DNA of 64,000 bases, taken from assembly GCA_963708245.1 (NCBI GenBank), contig OY970201.1, positions 7,750,001-7,814,000 of the forward strand, given 5' to 3'. The stretch comes from CAVYXK01 sp963708245. Its GTDB lineage: Bacteria > Pseudomonadota > Alphaproteobacteria > Acetobacterales > Acetobacteraceae. Both the position numbers and the translations under genes were made by a program. Of this stretch, positions 36,194 to 44,726 are shown piece by piece. Each line of letters starts with the position of its first letter. The first letter of the stretch is position 1. Below the pieces are notes generated by a model. That model had not been told where the DNA came from. It saw only the letters and a program-made list of their open reading frames with translations, and ran no database searches.

Positions 36194-36778
36194 GCGGCGG
36201 CTAAACTCGGGGGATTCCGCGCGAGCGAAAGCGAGCTTGGTGTGCTGCTCTTGATTAGTAGGCCACTGGCGGAGGAGGCACCGGCGGCGGGGGGCAGCCC
36301 TGCCATCCGGTGATGCCGCGATCGTTAAGGCCCCTTTCGACCCCCCGACCGTCACTAAGCTCTGAGGGTAGGGGCGGACTGCCAGAACGCGGGGCGTGGG
36401 CTCGCCGCAGGGGTGTTGCTTGTGCGACTGCGATCGGGAACGGACCGGACAATGCCAAAATGGGGCCGCCGATCGTCCCTGGTCGGTCTATAGGCCAGAT
36501 CGCGGCTGCCGGCGTAGCGTTGAGCGTGGTGTCGAGTTCACAGTGTGACAAGTTCGCAACACTCTGGATCTTAGCTTCAGGGCCCTCGCCTTGACTGAAT
36601 GAGTTGTGGTAATCTTGCCCGACCGTACGAAGGTAGAACCGCCTTGTGCTCGCTTGAGAAAGCCGCCACCGAGTGCCAGCACCGCACGAGGCGGCCAACC
36701 ACGATAGCTACCAAACGCTCCGGCCAGTTTGACCGAGCAGCAAGGTTCAGCTCAGGGCAACGAAGCCGGAAGAATAGC
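36194..36778 (+). other. Intergenic region between small precursors and C39-type peptidase
   Basis: No supported gene. Near 36221 a 16-base sequence, GCGAGCGAAAGCGAGC, repeats the terminator-loop region of copy A (35321), but the stem is degenerate. Open frames upstream of 36779 continue into the peptidase frame but lack family support. Confidence 0.5.
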
Positions 36779-37438
36779 GTGGTCGCGAGAGCCTCGCGGC
36801 TGTTGTCCGTCTGGGGCATTCTGACAGTTACCGCCTTTATGCTCTGTGGGTGCGGGTCTTCGGCCACATTTGATGGGCCTGGGGAGGATCCGCCCGTGCG
36901 CTCGCTGTTGGAGATGCGTCACCAGGACGTGGTCATCCAGAAATGGGACCTAAGCTGTGGCGCGGCCGCGCTTGATACCCTGCTGCGATATGAATGGGGT
37001 GATTCTGCTACCGAGCAGGACATCGCACTCGGACTGATGAGTCGCAAAGAATATATCGAGCATCCGCAACTCGTTCAAATCCGCGAAGGGTTCTCGCTGC
37101 TCGATCTCAAGCGCTATGTCGAGTTGCATGGATACAAGGGCATTGGGCTTGGGGATATGGACTTTGACGACCTGTTAAAATATGCCCCCCTCATGGTGCC
37201 GATTAATGCCCTCGGCTACAACCACTTCGTGATCTTCCGCGGAGTATATGGCAACCGTGTGTTGCTCGCCGACCCCGCCTGGGGGAATCGGACGATGACC
37301 ATAGACAATTTCCAACGCATATGGCTGGATTTCGGAAAGCCGATCCATAAGGTCGGATTCGTGGTCGAGCGTGCGGACGGACGCCCACCGGTGAGCAGAC
37401 TTGCCCCGAAGCCGGCAGAATTCGTGACGCTGGATTAA
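36779..37438 (+). CDS. Lipoprotein C39-family-like cysteine peptidase
   Basis: I take the GTG at 36779 as start, giving 219 residues with an n-region Arg, a hydrophobic stretch LLSVWGILTVTAFM and lipobox LCGC, i.e. a lipid-anchored periplasmic protein. The peptidase domain shows VIQKWDLSCGAAALDTLLRY (Gln oxyanion residue and catalytic Cys), YNHFVIFRGV (catalytic His) and VLLADPAWGN (Asp), the C39 triad. C39 peptidases cut after double-glycine-type leaders; here six upstream precursors carry such a block after a Sec signal. Unlike bacteriocin exporters it is not fused to an ABC transporter. An upstream extension to 36599 would bury the lipobox. Confidence 0.8.
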   Translation: MVARASRLLSVWGILTVTAFMLCGCGSSATFDGPGEDPPVRSLLEMRHQDVVIQKWDLSCGAAALDTLLRYEWGDSATEQDIALGLMSRKEYIEHPQLVQIREGFSLLDLKRYVELHGYKGIGLGDMDFDDLLKYAPLMVPINALGYNHFVIFRGVYGNRVLLADPAWGNRTMTIDNFQRIWLDFGKPIHKVGFVVERADGRPPVSRLAPKPAEFVTLD

Positions 37439-37472
37439 CAAGTGGCATCGTTGCGACAGTCGGGGGAATCGG

Positions 37473-38744
37473 GTGAAAGCCATAGGCGCGAGACCTGGGC
37501 TGAAGGGCACTGCGGCGCTAAGCCTCATTGTCCTTTGTGGAACATCCGTCTTGAACCTGGGCTCCGCTTGGGCCCAGACGGCTGACGAACCCACCGTTCA
37601 GCAGCTTCAGAAAGAGATCAAGACGCGGGATGCACTGATTGAGAATTTACTCCGCCGTGTCGAGAATCTAGAACGACGGGTGGGTAGTACCGCAGCGACA
37701 AACCACGCGGCGCCTGTCGTTGCCCAGCAGTCGCTCTCGCCTTCCCCGCGACCCTCACAGGTGGCAGCCGCCCCTGCTGAAGCCGCACCGAGTCTCACGG
37801 CTGAAGCCGCACCCAGTTCCACGGCCGGTCCACCTCCGGGCCCGCCCGCTGCACCGACGCAACAGCCGCCTGGGCAGCAACAGACTACGACGTCCGCTCC
37901 CGGTCAGTTTGAGGTGAATCCGCAGGCTGCGGAACGTGCACTCGAGCGGACCCTCACCGCCACTGGCGCCTTGCTGGTGCCGAACGGCTTCGCGGAGGTT
38001 GAGCCTGCGATTGGCTACGACCGCCGGGAAATCCCGAACCTGGTCCTGTTTACCGATAATCGCAACGAATTTTCCGCTGCGACGACCGTTCGCCTCGGTC
38101 TGCCTTGGGAATCGCAGATCGATATCGGGGTGCCATATGAGGTGGTCCAGCACCAACTGGTAGACAATTTCGTTGCACCGGCCCGGCTGGTTACATCGGC
38201 CACGGGCAATTCCTTCGGTGACGTAACCGTGGGTGTATCCAAAACTCTTCTGCATGAGAGAGGTTGGCTGCCTGACCTGATTGGGCGGATAAGCTACGAG
38301 ATTCCTACCGGACCTGTAATATCCAATACCGTGGCTTTACCGGCTAGCGGCCAAAGCAGACTAAGCTTCTCGTTCACTGCACTTAAGCGGCAGGATCCGC
38401 TCGCTTTCGTTGCGGCTGTTGCGTATTCGAAGGCGTTCGAACACGAAGACATCAACCCAGGGGATCAACTTACTTTTTCGGGTGGCGTCTTCCTGGCGAC
38501 GAGCCCGGCGACCACATTGCGCGCCGTTCTGCAACAAAGCTTCGTTCAGGCGCCGACCATCAACGATGTGACGATAAAGGGGGGAAATACGGTTGAGAGC
38601 ATTCTCACGTTCGGCGCCTCGTCGATCCTAGGCCGCGGCTTGCCCCTACTTGATCTGCAGGTGGGCGTCGGTTTGACGCGGGACGCCCCGAAATATGACG
38701 TCATCGTCTCCTTGCCGATCCGCTTCGGCGTCCCCGGGCTTTAA
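37473..38744 (+). CDS. Outer-membrane beta-barrel protein with N-terminal coiled coil and Pro-rich linker
   Basis: The 423-residue protein starts at GTG 37473, 34 bases after the peptidase stop, so the two are likely co-transcribed. Signal peptide to about residue 34 (SLIVLCGTSVLNLGSAWAQ), coiled coil at 40–70 (VQQLQKEIKTRDALIENLLR), Pro/Ala/Gln-rich linker at 80–150, then alternating amphipathic strands ending in IVSLPIRFGVPGL (aromatic-poor, terminal hydrophobic strand), as in transporter-type or phenol-degradation-type barrels. It could be the exit pore or surface anchor for processed peptides; this is inferred from position. Confidence 0.75.
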   Translation: MKAIGARPGLKGTAALSLIVLCGTSVLNLGSAWAQTADEPTVQQLQKEIKTRDALIENLLRRVENLERRVGSTAATNHAAPVVAQQSLSPSPRPSQVAAAPAEAAPSLTAEAAPSSTAGPPPGPPAAPTQQPPGQQQTTTSAPGQFEVNPQAAERALERTLTATGALLVPNGFAEVEPAIGYDRREIPNLVLFTDNRNEFSAATTVRLGLPWESQIDIGVPYEVVQHQLVDNFVAPARLVTSATGNSFGDVTVGVSKTLLHERGWLPDLIGRISYEIPTGPVISNTVALPASGQSRLSFSFTALKRQDPLAFVAAVAYSKAFEHEDINPGDQLTFSGGVFLATSPATTLRAVLQQSFVQAPTINDVTIKGGNTVESILTFGASSILGRGLPLLDLQVGVGLTRDAPKYDVIVSLPIRFGVPGL

Positions 38745-38788
38745 GACTGCCCCGGTCGGGAAACATCAAACATGTGCATTTGCTTGGA

Positions 38789-39616
38789 CTATTTCTCCCC
38801 AGTTCGAACTAACAGGTGATCGGCGGCGAGCGCCGCCTGGGTGCGATTCGCTGCCTGGAGTTTCCGCATGATATTCCGGACGTGCACCTTCACCGTGCTT
38901 TCCTGCATTCCAAGCTCAATGCCGATAACCTTGTTGGGCTTGCCCTTGCGCAAAAGGTCGGTGACCGCGAGCTCCCGCGGCGTCAGATCCGGGGTGGCGG
39001 GCTGCTCGGCCCGACGGGTAGCCTGCACGCCCAGCGCAGCAGCACCATTCCGCGCGGCCACCTTTCGAAACAGTTGACCTGGAATATACATGCCACCAGC
39101 GTATACGAGCCTCACTGCCGCGAACGCTACTTCAGGATCGGCCGATGTGGGGAGATACCCGCGCACGCCCAATGCCAGCAGTTCCTCGACATCCTCGGCA
39201 TCGTCCCCATCCGAAACGACCATCACCGGCGCACCCGGCAGCCACAGCGTGAGCCATTGGATGGCTCCGCGCGCCCAGGCCCCTCTGGCGCCGCCTGTTC
39301 CGGGCTTCAGAAGGATCACCCCTGGCGTCAGCTCTGGTTTGTCGGAACCGTTCAGTAATTCCTCGCAACTCGGGACGGCAACGATGCGGTGATCGGGGAG
39401 CCCTCGCGCGAGCATTTCCGTGAGGGACTGGCGGGTCAGGGCTCTCGGGTCGATCACCAAAAGCAGCCTGACGGCAGTCTCAGAATTCCCAGCGGCCGCT
39501 GCGAGCTCCGCATCGAGCTCCGCATCCTGCCCGTCAGCGCCGATCCTTGCAGCAGCGTCTTCAGGAACCGGCGCTGTATTGGGCGCACGGTCTTCCATAG
39601 CCGAGTGCCCGGTCAT
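38789..39616 (-). CDS. LuxR-family transcriptional regulator with degenerate receiver domain
   Basis: 275 residues. After an Ala/Glu-rich start (about 1–48) a CheY-like receiver begins RLLLVIDPRALTRQSLTEML. Where the phospho-acceptor Asp should end strand 3, the sequence is GVILLKPG, i.e. Lys; the usual acidic pocket is reduced to ID, so phosphorylation is unlikely. The C-terminus is a GerE/LuxR helix-turn-helix: LTPRELAVTDLLRKGKPNKV and LGMQESTVKVHVRNIMRKLQ. It faces the peptidase/barrel pair in a convergent arrangement and likely controls the cluster, responding to something other than phosphate. The target sites are not visible. Confidence 0.82.
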   Translation of the reverse strand: MTGHSAMEDRAPNTAPVPEDAAARIGADGQDAELDAELAAAAGNSETAVRLLLVIDPRALTRQSLTEMLARGLPDHRIVAVPSCEELLNGSDKPELTPGVILLKPGTGGARGAWARGAIQWLTLWLPGAPVMVVSDGDDAEDVEELLALGVRGYLPTSADPEVAFAAVRLVYAGGMYIPGQLFRKVAARNGAAALGVQATRRAEQPATPDLTPRELAVTDLLRKGKPNKVIGIELGMQESTVKVHVRNIMRKLQAANRTQAALAADHLLVRTGEK

Positions 39617-39880
39617 TTAATCCCTACCCTCCACGGTAGATTAACGGAGTATTTCCGTGAGGCAAGTTTAAATTTCGGGTCATTAGCTTGGTAGCCGCTG
39701 AGGGTGTAGGTGAAGATGGGGGTGCAAGGGTCGAATAAGCCTTGATCTTCCGACCTCTTTAAGGCACCTCTCGAAAATGAGAGCAGTGAGGTTATTGAGT
39801 TGCAATTTTGGGAACCGAGGCGGAGCGCGCCGGTCGCTAGACCGGAATACGGTGGCTTTGCGTCAGACAGGAGCGGCGGA

Positions 39881-40615
39881 GTGCCCCGTATTCTGAACAG
39901 GTCAGGGAGGGCAGTCTCCCGCGTTGTGGGGGTTCTTCGATTGGTAATTCCCGTAGTCACGGCTGGTTGCGCGGCATCGACAAGCCACAGTCCCCGATTC
40001 GCCGCGCGGTCCTTGACTGAGATCGAAATGGACCGGATCACCGTCGGGGATGCTCGTGCGACGAGTTTTGCGTCTGCACAGGCGATCGGCAGCCCAGCTA
40101 CGGCCTCCACCTTAACCAGTGATCTAAGCGTAGCAAGCGGCAGCCCATCGGCGGGCACCCCCTTCCTCAACTACGCGACATCGCAGAGCCAAGCGTCGGG
40201 CGCGGCTGCGGAAGCGGCGCAGGCCGATGCTGCCGGCGAGATTTTCGTCGGCAGTGCTTCGCAGGTGGGCGCCGGAGCGAACGTCGCGTCTACCGCAAGC
40301 GCAACCGGCGACGACGGCGCTCGCGCGCAAGTCAACCTCCAACTCTACGGGGTCAGCACCACAAATAACACCAGCGTTGTTTTTGGTACGACTGACGCAG
40401 TTGCTTGCTGCGCACCTCACGCCAGTGCTCAGGCTACGGTCGACACCTTCGCGGAAGGACCCTATGCGACCGGTCAGCAGGCAAGCCGAACAGAACTCAA
40501 TGCAGGGGCAATCGAATCTACGACTGACTTCGTTGAGGTGTCATCTTCGCTGCCGATAATCGATCCGTCCCAACTTGCGGCTGCCAGGGCCCCGCGCATT
40601 GCACCAAGGTATTAG
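39881..40615 (+). CDS. Lipoprotein carrying a variant of the leader block
   Basis: The GTG at 39881 (AGGAG upstream) gives 244 residues beginning VPRILNRSGRAVSRVVGVLR with the lipobox VTAGC near residue 30, then RSLTEIEMDRITVGDARATS, a variant of the L-T-x-x-E-M-D-x-I-T-x-G block of the small precursors, here with Val-Gly at the end. The rest is Ala/Ser/Thr-rich beta-like sequence with a CC pair (AVACCAPHAS). It may be an anchored member or a decoy/immunity-type partner of the exported-peptide set. No family recognised. Confidence 0.65.
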   Translation: MPRILNRSGRAVSRVVGVLRLVIPVVTAGCAASTSHSPRFAARSLTEIEMDRITVGDARATSFASAQAIGSPATASTLTSDLSVASGSPSAGTPFLNYATSQSQASGAAAEAAQADAAGEIFVGSASQVGAGANVASTASATGDDGARAQVNLQLYGVSTTNNTSVVFGTTDAVACCAPHASAQATVDTFAEGPYATGQQASRTELNAGAIESTTDFVEVSSSLPIIDPSQLAAARAPRIAPRY

Positions 40616-41568
40616 CCGCAAAAGCAGGAGTTGGCCGGAGACCGAGTTCGGACCAGGCGTACGCCAGAGATTGGCTCGCTCGGTCCGTCCAATCGCATGA
40701 AGTGGCGGCCACATCCCAAGCCACCAGCAGTTCCAGGTGATCCTGCACTGTATCCAGCACCACTTGCCCACCAGGCCCAGCGCCCTGCCCACTAGGCGAA
40801 GAACGCGGGGGGCCAGAGGACCGGCTGAGCCAGCAGCAACAGCAAGGCTCGGCCGACCTCGCGGGTATCGAGCGCGGCGGGCGGCCTCGGCCTGCGCCCG
40901 GTCAACGGCCGTGTGGACACCTACCGGCTCCTGCAAGTGACCGTCAGGCTGGGCACAGGGCAGACCATTTTTCCTGCCGGCGGCGCCCGCGAGAGCGCCA
41001 GGATCGCGACGGCGATCAGCAGAGCGCACAACGGCCAGTGGAGGGCTCTCATCGCGCCCATGCTGGCGCGAATACCTTGATATTCTGTTAGTCCGGGGCC
41101 ACAAGGATCATCTCGGTTCGTTACAGAATGAATGCTTAAGGCTGACTCTTTGGCCAGGCTCTCCCGCTTGCTACCGGCCATGCCGGATCAGCGTCTCCGG
41201 CGATCACGCCATCATGGATGCGCACCGACCTACCGTGGCCGCGGCGCACGTCAAGGCAGTGCTGGCGCAGGCTCCGGACCGAGCAGGCGAGTACGAGCTG
41301 ACGATCGCAAGCAAAATCAGCAGAGGGGCGGACCTTCGGGGATGAACAGGACGACGCGGGACGACGGGCCGGACCCCCTACTATGTGCGCTTTAATTTTG
41401 GGGTCGAGGGCTTCCTGCCGGGCGCGACCGCCGTGGATCGTGTCAGCTTCCGTGCCGGCGGTGCTAAAGTAATGCGGCTTCGGCGGCGCTAGTAAAGAGC
41501 TGCCTTTAGGGAACCTCGGGTGGGTGCCGAGCGTCTCCGCAGCACGCGGGGCGGGGAGGTTCATCCAG
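40616..41568 (+). other. Degenerate region with a pseudogenic coding fragment
   Basis: No intact gene over 950 bases. Near 41216–41492 two plus-strand frames together look like decayed coding sequence: MDAHRPTVAAAHVKAVLAQA to EYELTIASKISRGADLR in one frame, and YYVRFNFGVEGFLPGATAVD to RLRRR in another. A minus-strand 86-codon frame at 40921–41181 has one hydrophobic helix (LCALLIAVAILALS) but no other support. At 41391–41410 a 20-base stretch matches the tRNA-Lys anticodon region at 19 positions. Confidence 0.5.
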
Positions 41569-41903
41569 ATGTGGCGAGAATTCTTCGCTGTCGCATTGTT
41601 GTCGGCCATCGCCAGTTGGCCGATTGCAGCAGAAGCGCAGACGCTCTGTCCTCCGGCCAGTTATGGACCCGCCTGCGTACGCAATCCGCACGAGGCGGTA
41701 GCGAGAGGCCCCCCTTCGAGAGCAATGTCGATCCCGAGAGCCGTTCCGGGCACACTGGAATGACCGGGCACGGCGAAGCGTCGCGCGCGGCTGACGCCCA
41801 CAGTGCAGGGGCACGAAGCCACGGGGGAGGGGTGGGCAACGGAGGCGGCGGCCATGGCGGTGGAGGCGGAGGCGGTTCAGCTGGAGATCATGGCGGGCAC
41901 TAG
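41569..41903 (+). pseudogene. Small secreted Gly/His-rich protein, frame broken at a C run
   Basis: The ATG at 41569 follows GGGGAGG and encodes a signal peptide, MWREFFAVALLSAIASWPIA ending in AEA, then QTLCPPASYGPACVRNPHEA and VARGPP before an early stop at 41763. Adding one C to the C6 run at 41709–41714 continues FESNVDPESRSGHTGMTGHG and a His/Gly-rich tail (GGGHGGGG) to the TAG at 41901–41903. The joined product (about 110 residues) reads coherently, with three Cys near the N-terminus. It may be a one-base sequencing loss or a slippage-switched gene. Function unknown. Confidence 0.6.
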
Positions 41904-41921
41904 CGAGCCACCGTCCGCCGT

Positions 41922-44726
41922 TCACTCAAATCCACTTTGCTCGAAATTGAGAGTGCATGCCGTGGCCGTAACGGACGACACCACCTCGTCCGGGAAGCCG
42001 TTCGCGCGTTCGGCCGCGATACCAAGCTTCACTGTCAGGGTCACATCGCCCGCTCGTGCCAGCTCTGCCAGGATCGCTTGGGCGATCTCTGCCGCGAGTG
42101 GCTCGAGCCGCGTCGGATCCACTGAAACAGTTCCGAAGAAGCGCTGCTTCGGCTGCAGCGGCGGCGGCTGTGGTTCGTCAAATCCCGGCCGTTGTGGCGC
42201 ACCTGATTCGGGAAAATCCGACACTGCATCAGCGGCAGCCTGCTGCTCGGCTACGTCGCGACGAACCAGCACGCCTGTGCCGCGCACGTCGGGAAACAGG
42301 ACCCGCCCGATCCTCAAGCCGCGGTACCGGCCGGCAGCGGCGTCGAACTTGTCGGCCCAGGCATAGGCCGCGCCGGCCGCGCCGATCAGCTCCTCAATCG
42401 CGCCTGCCAGCAGGCTCTCGGTGTGCAGGCGCTTCATATGAACGTAGCGCGCGCTCCACTCGACAAGATCGCGCACCGTGACATGCGGCTGATCACCGAT
42501 CACCCGGTCGAGCAGTCGTGCCAGGATCGGGGCGCCGAGCTTCTCCACCACGACCGCGCCATCGCGGGCTGCTTTTTCGAATGCGGCGGCGGCGATGCTC
42601 TTCTCGCCGCCGCTATTCGGGATCGGCGCGGCGTGCAGCGCATAACCGCGAGAGGGTCCACCCGAGGCATCGTCCGGCCAATAGGGCACGATCAGGTGCG
42701 ACCAGGCGGCGCGGACCGCCCGTCGCGCCGCAGTGAAGGCGTCTTCCCGGCGCGACCGGGCCTCCGACTGCTGCCGCGGCGGCAGTTGCAGCTCAGCTCC
42801 GGCGTTGCCCACGATCAACGACCAGGCCAGAAGCCGGCGGACGGCGGCGCGCGCATCATCCAATCGCGCTTCGTCGGGTGCAGCGAACAGCAGCGCGTTG
42901 CGGTATTGACGCTGGCTCGATCCACGCCGCTCCAGCACTTCGGCCGCGGCTTTCATCGCCGGGGTGTCGGCGGCAGTCCGTCCGGCGTGGGGATATCGCG
43001 CATCCAGAATCACCAGGGCGAGCGCGCGGGCATCCTCCACCTGCGCCGGATCATCACCGGTGGCCACGTGCACGCGGGGGAACTTGCTGCCGGCGGTCTC
43101 GCCGGCCAGCAGCTCGTTCAGCTTCGCATCGACATCCCGATCGTTCAGGTCCTTGGCGAGATCGGCGGCGAGCCGGTTCAGCGTGGGCACCGTGCTGAAC
43201 CAGGAGCGCTCGCCGTCGCGATGCAAGTACGCCGCGGTCTCGGCCAGTTCGCGTAGCGCATCGCCGAACATGTTGATCTGATCGCCCGGCTGCGCGCAGG
43301 CGAGGCGCAATTGCGGGCCGGTTACTCCAGCAACCGGGCCGCCGGAAAGCGGGGCAGTCGCAAGGAACACCGCTCGGGCGGCGCGTGTCGTAGCCTGGAC
43401 TGCGCCATAGGTCCGGCGTTCGGTGTCAATAACCTGCGGGCGGGCACTGCTGCCTTCCACGTCGGTCTCCAGGACCGATGCGAAATGCGGATCGAGCGGC
43501 GCCAGCACCTCTCCGCGTACGCGCGCATCGGAAAGCGGCAGCGAGCCGGGCAGGATCAGCGGGCTCGGGTCGCCGACCCGCCAGAGTGCGGAGATCGCGG
43601 TCGCCATCAGCCGCAGCACGCCCCGGGTCTGCTGGAATTTCTCGTTCGCTCCCGACACCCAGGCTTCGGCGAACAGGCGAAACAGCTCCGGGTGGATCGG
43701 ATAGGCGCGCGCCATCATGTCGCGGTAAGCGGCTTCGCCCGTTTCGGATGGAAACCTCTCGCGATTCGAACGATAGAGATCGGCGAAGACCTTCGCGGTG
43801 GCGTCACGGTCGCAAAGCCGCGGTCCGTCCAGCTCATGGAACAGCCGGCGGCGCACGATATCGTATTGCTCGTGACTGTGTGCCGGAAACCAAGGCGACT
43901 GTACGCGACTGAAGATCCGTTCGAGCCGGTGCCGCGCATTGATGCCGCGTTCGCCGCCAGCTTCTGCATCCGATTCGATCAGCGATCCCACCATCAGCGC
44001 GCCGCGGACCATCTTCACAGCTTCGGTCAGCGACTGGACGAAATTCAGGAATGCTTCGAAACCATCCGTATCGAGGACACGTGCATAGGCCACCAGCTCG
44101 TCGAGCAGGATCAGGCAGGGGGTTGCGGCTTCTAGCAGGGCCACCAGCCGCTCCGAGCCAGGCGCGGACCGGATGCTTTCCGCCTCCTCCATCAAGTCGA
44201 GTCCGGGCTGGCCGGCCAGCCGCCAAGCCATCAGGCCCCAAGGAGTGTAGAGGAGGGGTTCCGTCTCACGCGACAGGCGTTGGCGAGCGCCGAGCCCGGT
44301 GCCAACCAGGGTGAAGCACCGCGCCGGGCGCCAGGCACGTGAGCCCGCTTCGGGCAGGATATCGGATAGCCCGGCCAGCCGTGCCGGCCTGGGCGCAGTG
44401 GCGAGATGGCGCAGCGCCAGCATCGTATGCGTCTTGCCGCCACCGAATGCGGTCTGCAGCCCGATCACCGGCTCGCCGCCGACGCCGGCCAGCCGCTGTG
44501 CAGCGAGGCACAGCACATTCCGCATCCCTTCGGTGAGGTAGGTGATTTCGAAGAACGCGGCGGGATCTTAGTATTCCGGCGCCGCGCGGCCGAGTTCCAC
44601 CGCGGTGAGATCCGCGGCGAATTCCGCCTGCCCGAATCGGCCCTCTAGCACGTCCGCGCGCGGGATGGCGACGTCCCGCCATGGTTTCAGATGCCGCCGA
44701 TTTTGTATGTCGGGGGCTGGCGTCAC
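41922..44726 (-). pseudogene. DUF499 AAA-type ATPase of a methylation-linked defence pair, with in-frame TAA
   Basis: A GTG at 44726 overlaps the stop of the DUF1156 gene (GTGA) and gives TPAPDIQNRRHLKPWRDVA, then EGRFGQAEFAADLTAVELG to PEY, followed by a TAA at 44568–44570 and, in the same frame, DPAAFFEITYLTEGMRNVLC. Family members are continuous here, so a CAA-to-TAA change is likely. After it the frame is open for 867 codons from ATG 44525: GLQTAFGGGKTHTMLALRHL (Walker A), PCLILLDELVAYA (Walker B) and a long helical C-terminus. DUF499 proteins partner DUF1156 methyltransferases in predicted anti-phage systems. Restart at 44525 would keep the P-loop but lose about 67 residues. Confidence 0.8.

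Noticed and set aside
40541..41181. Minus-strand frames with a hydrophobic stretch (LCALLIAVAILALS)
   Set aside because: Frames are short and interrupted, with no ribosome-binding site or family pattern; treated as decayed DNA.
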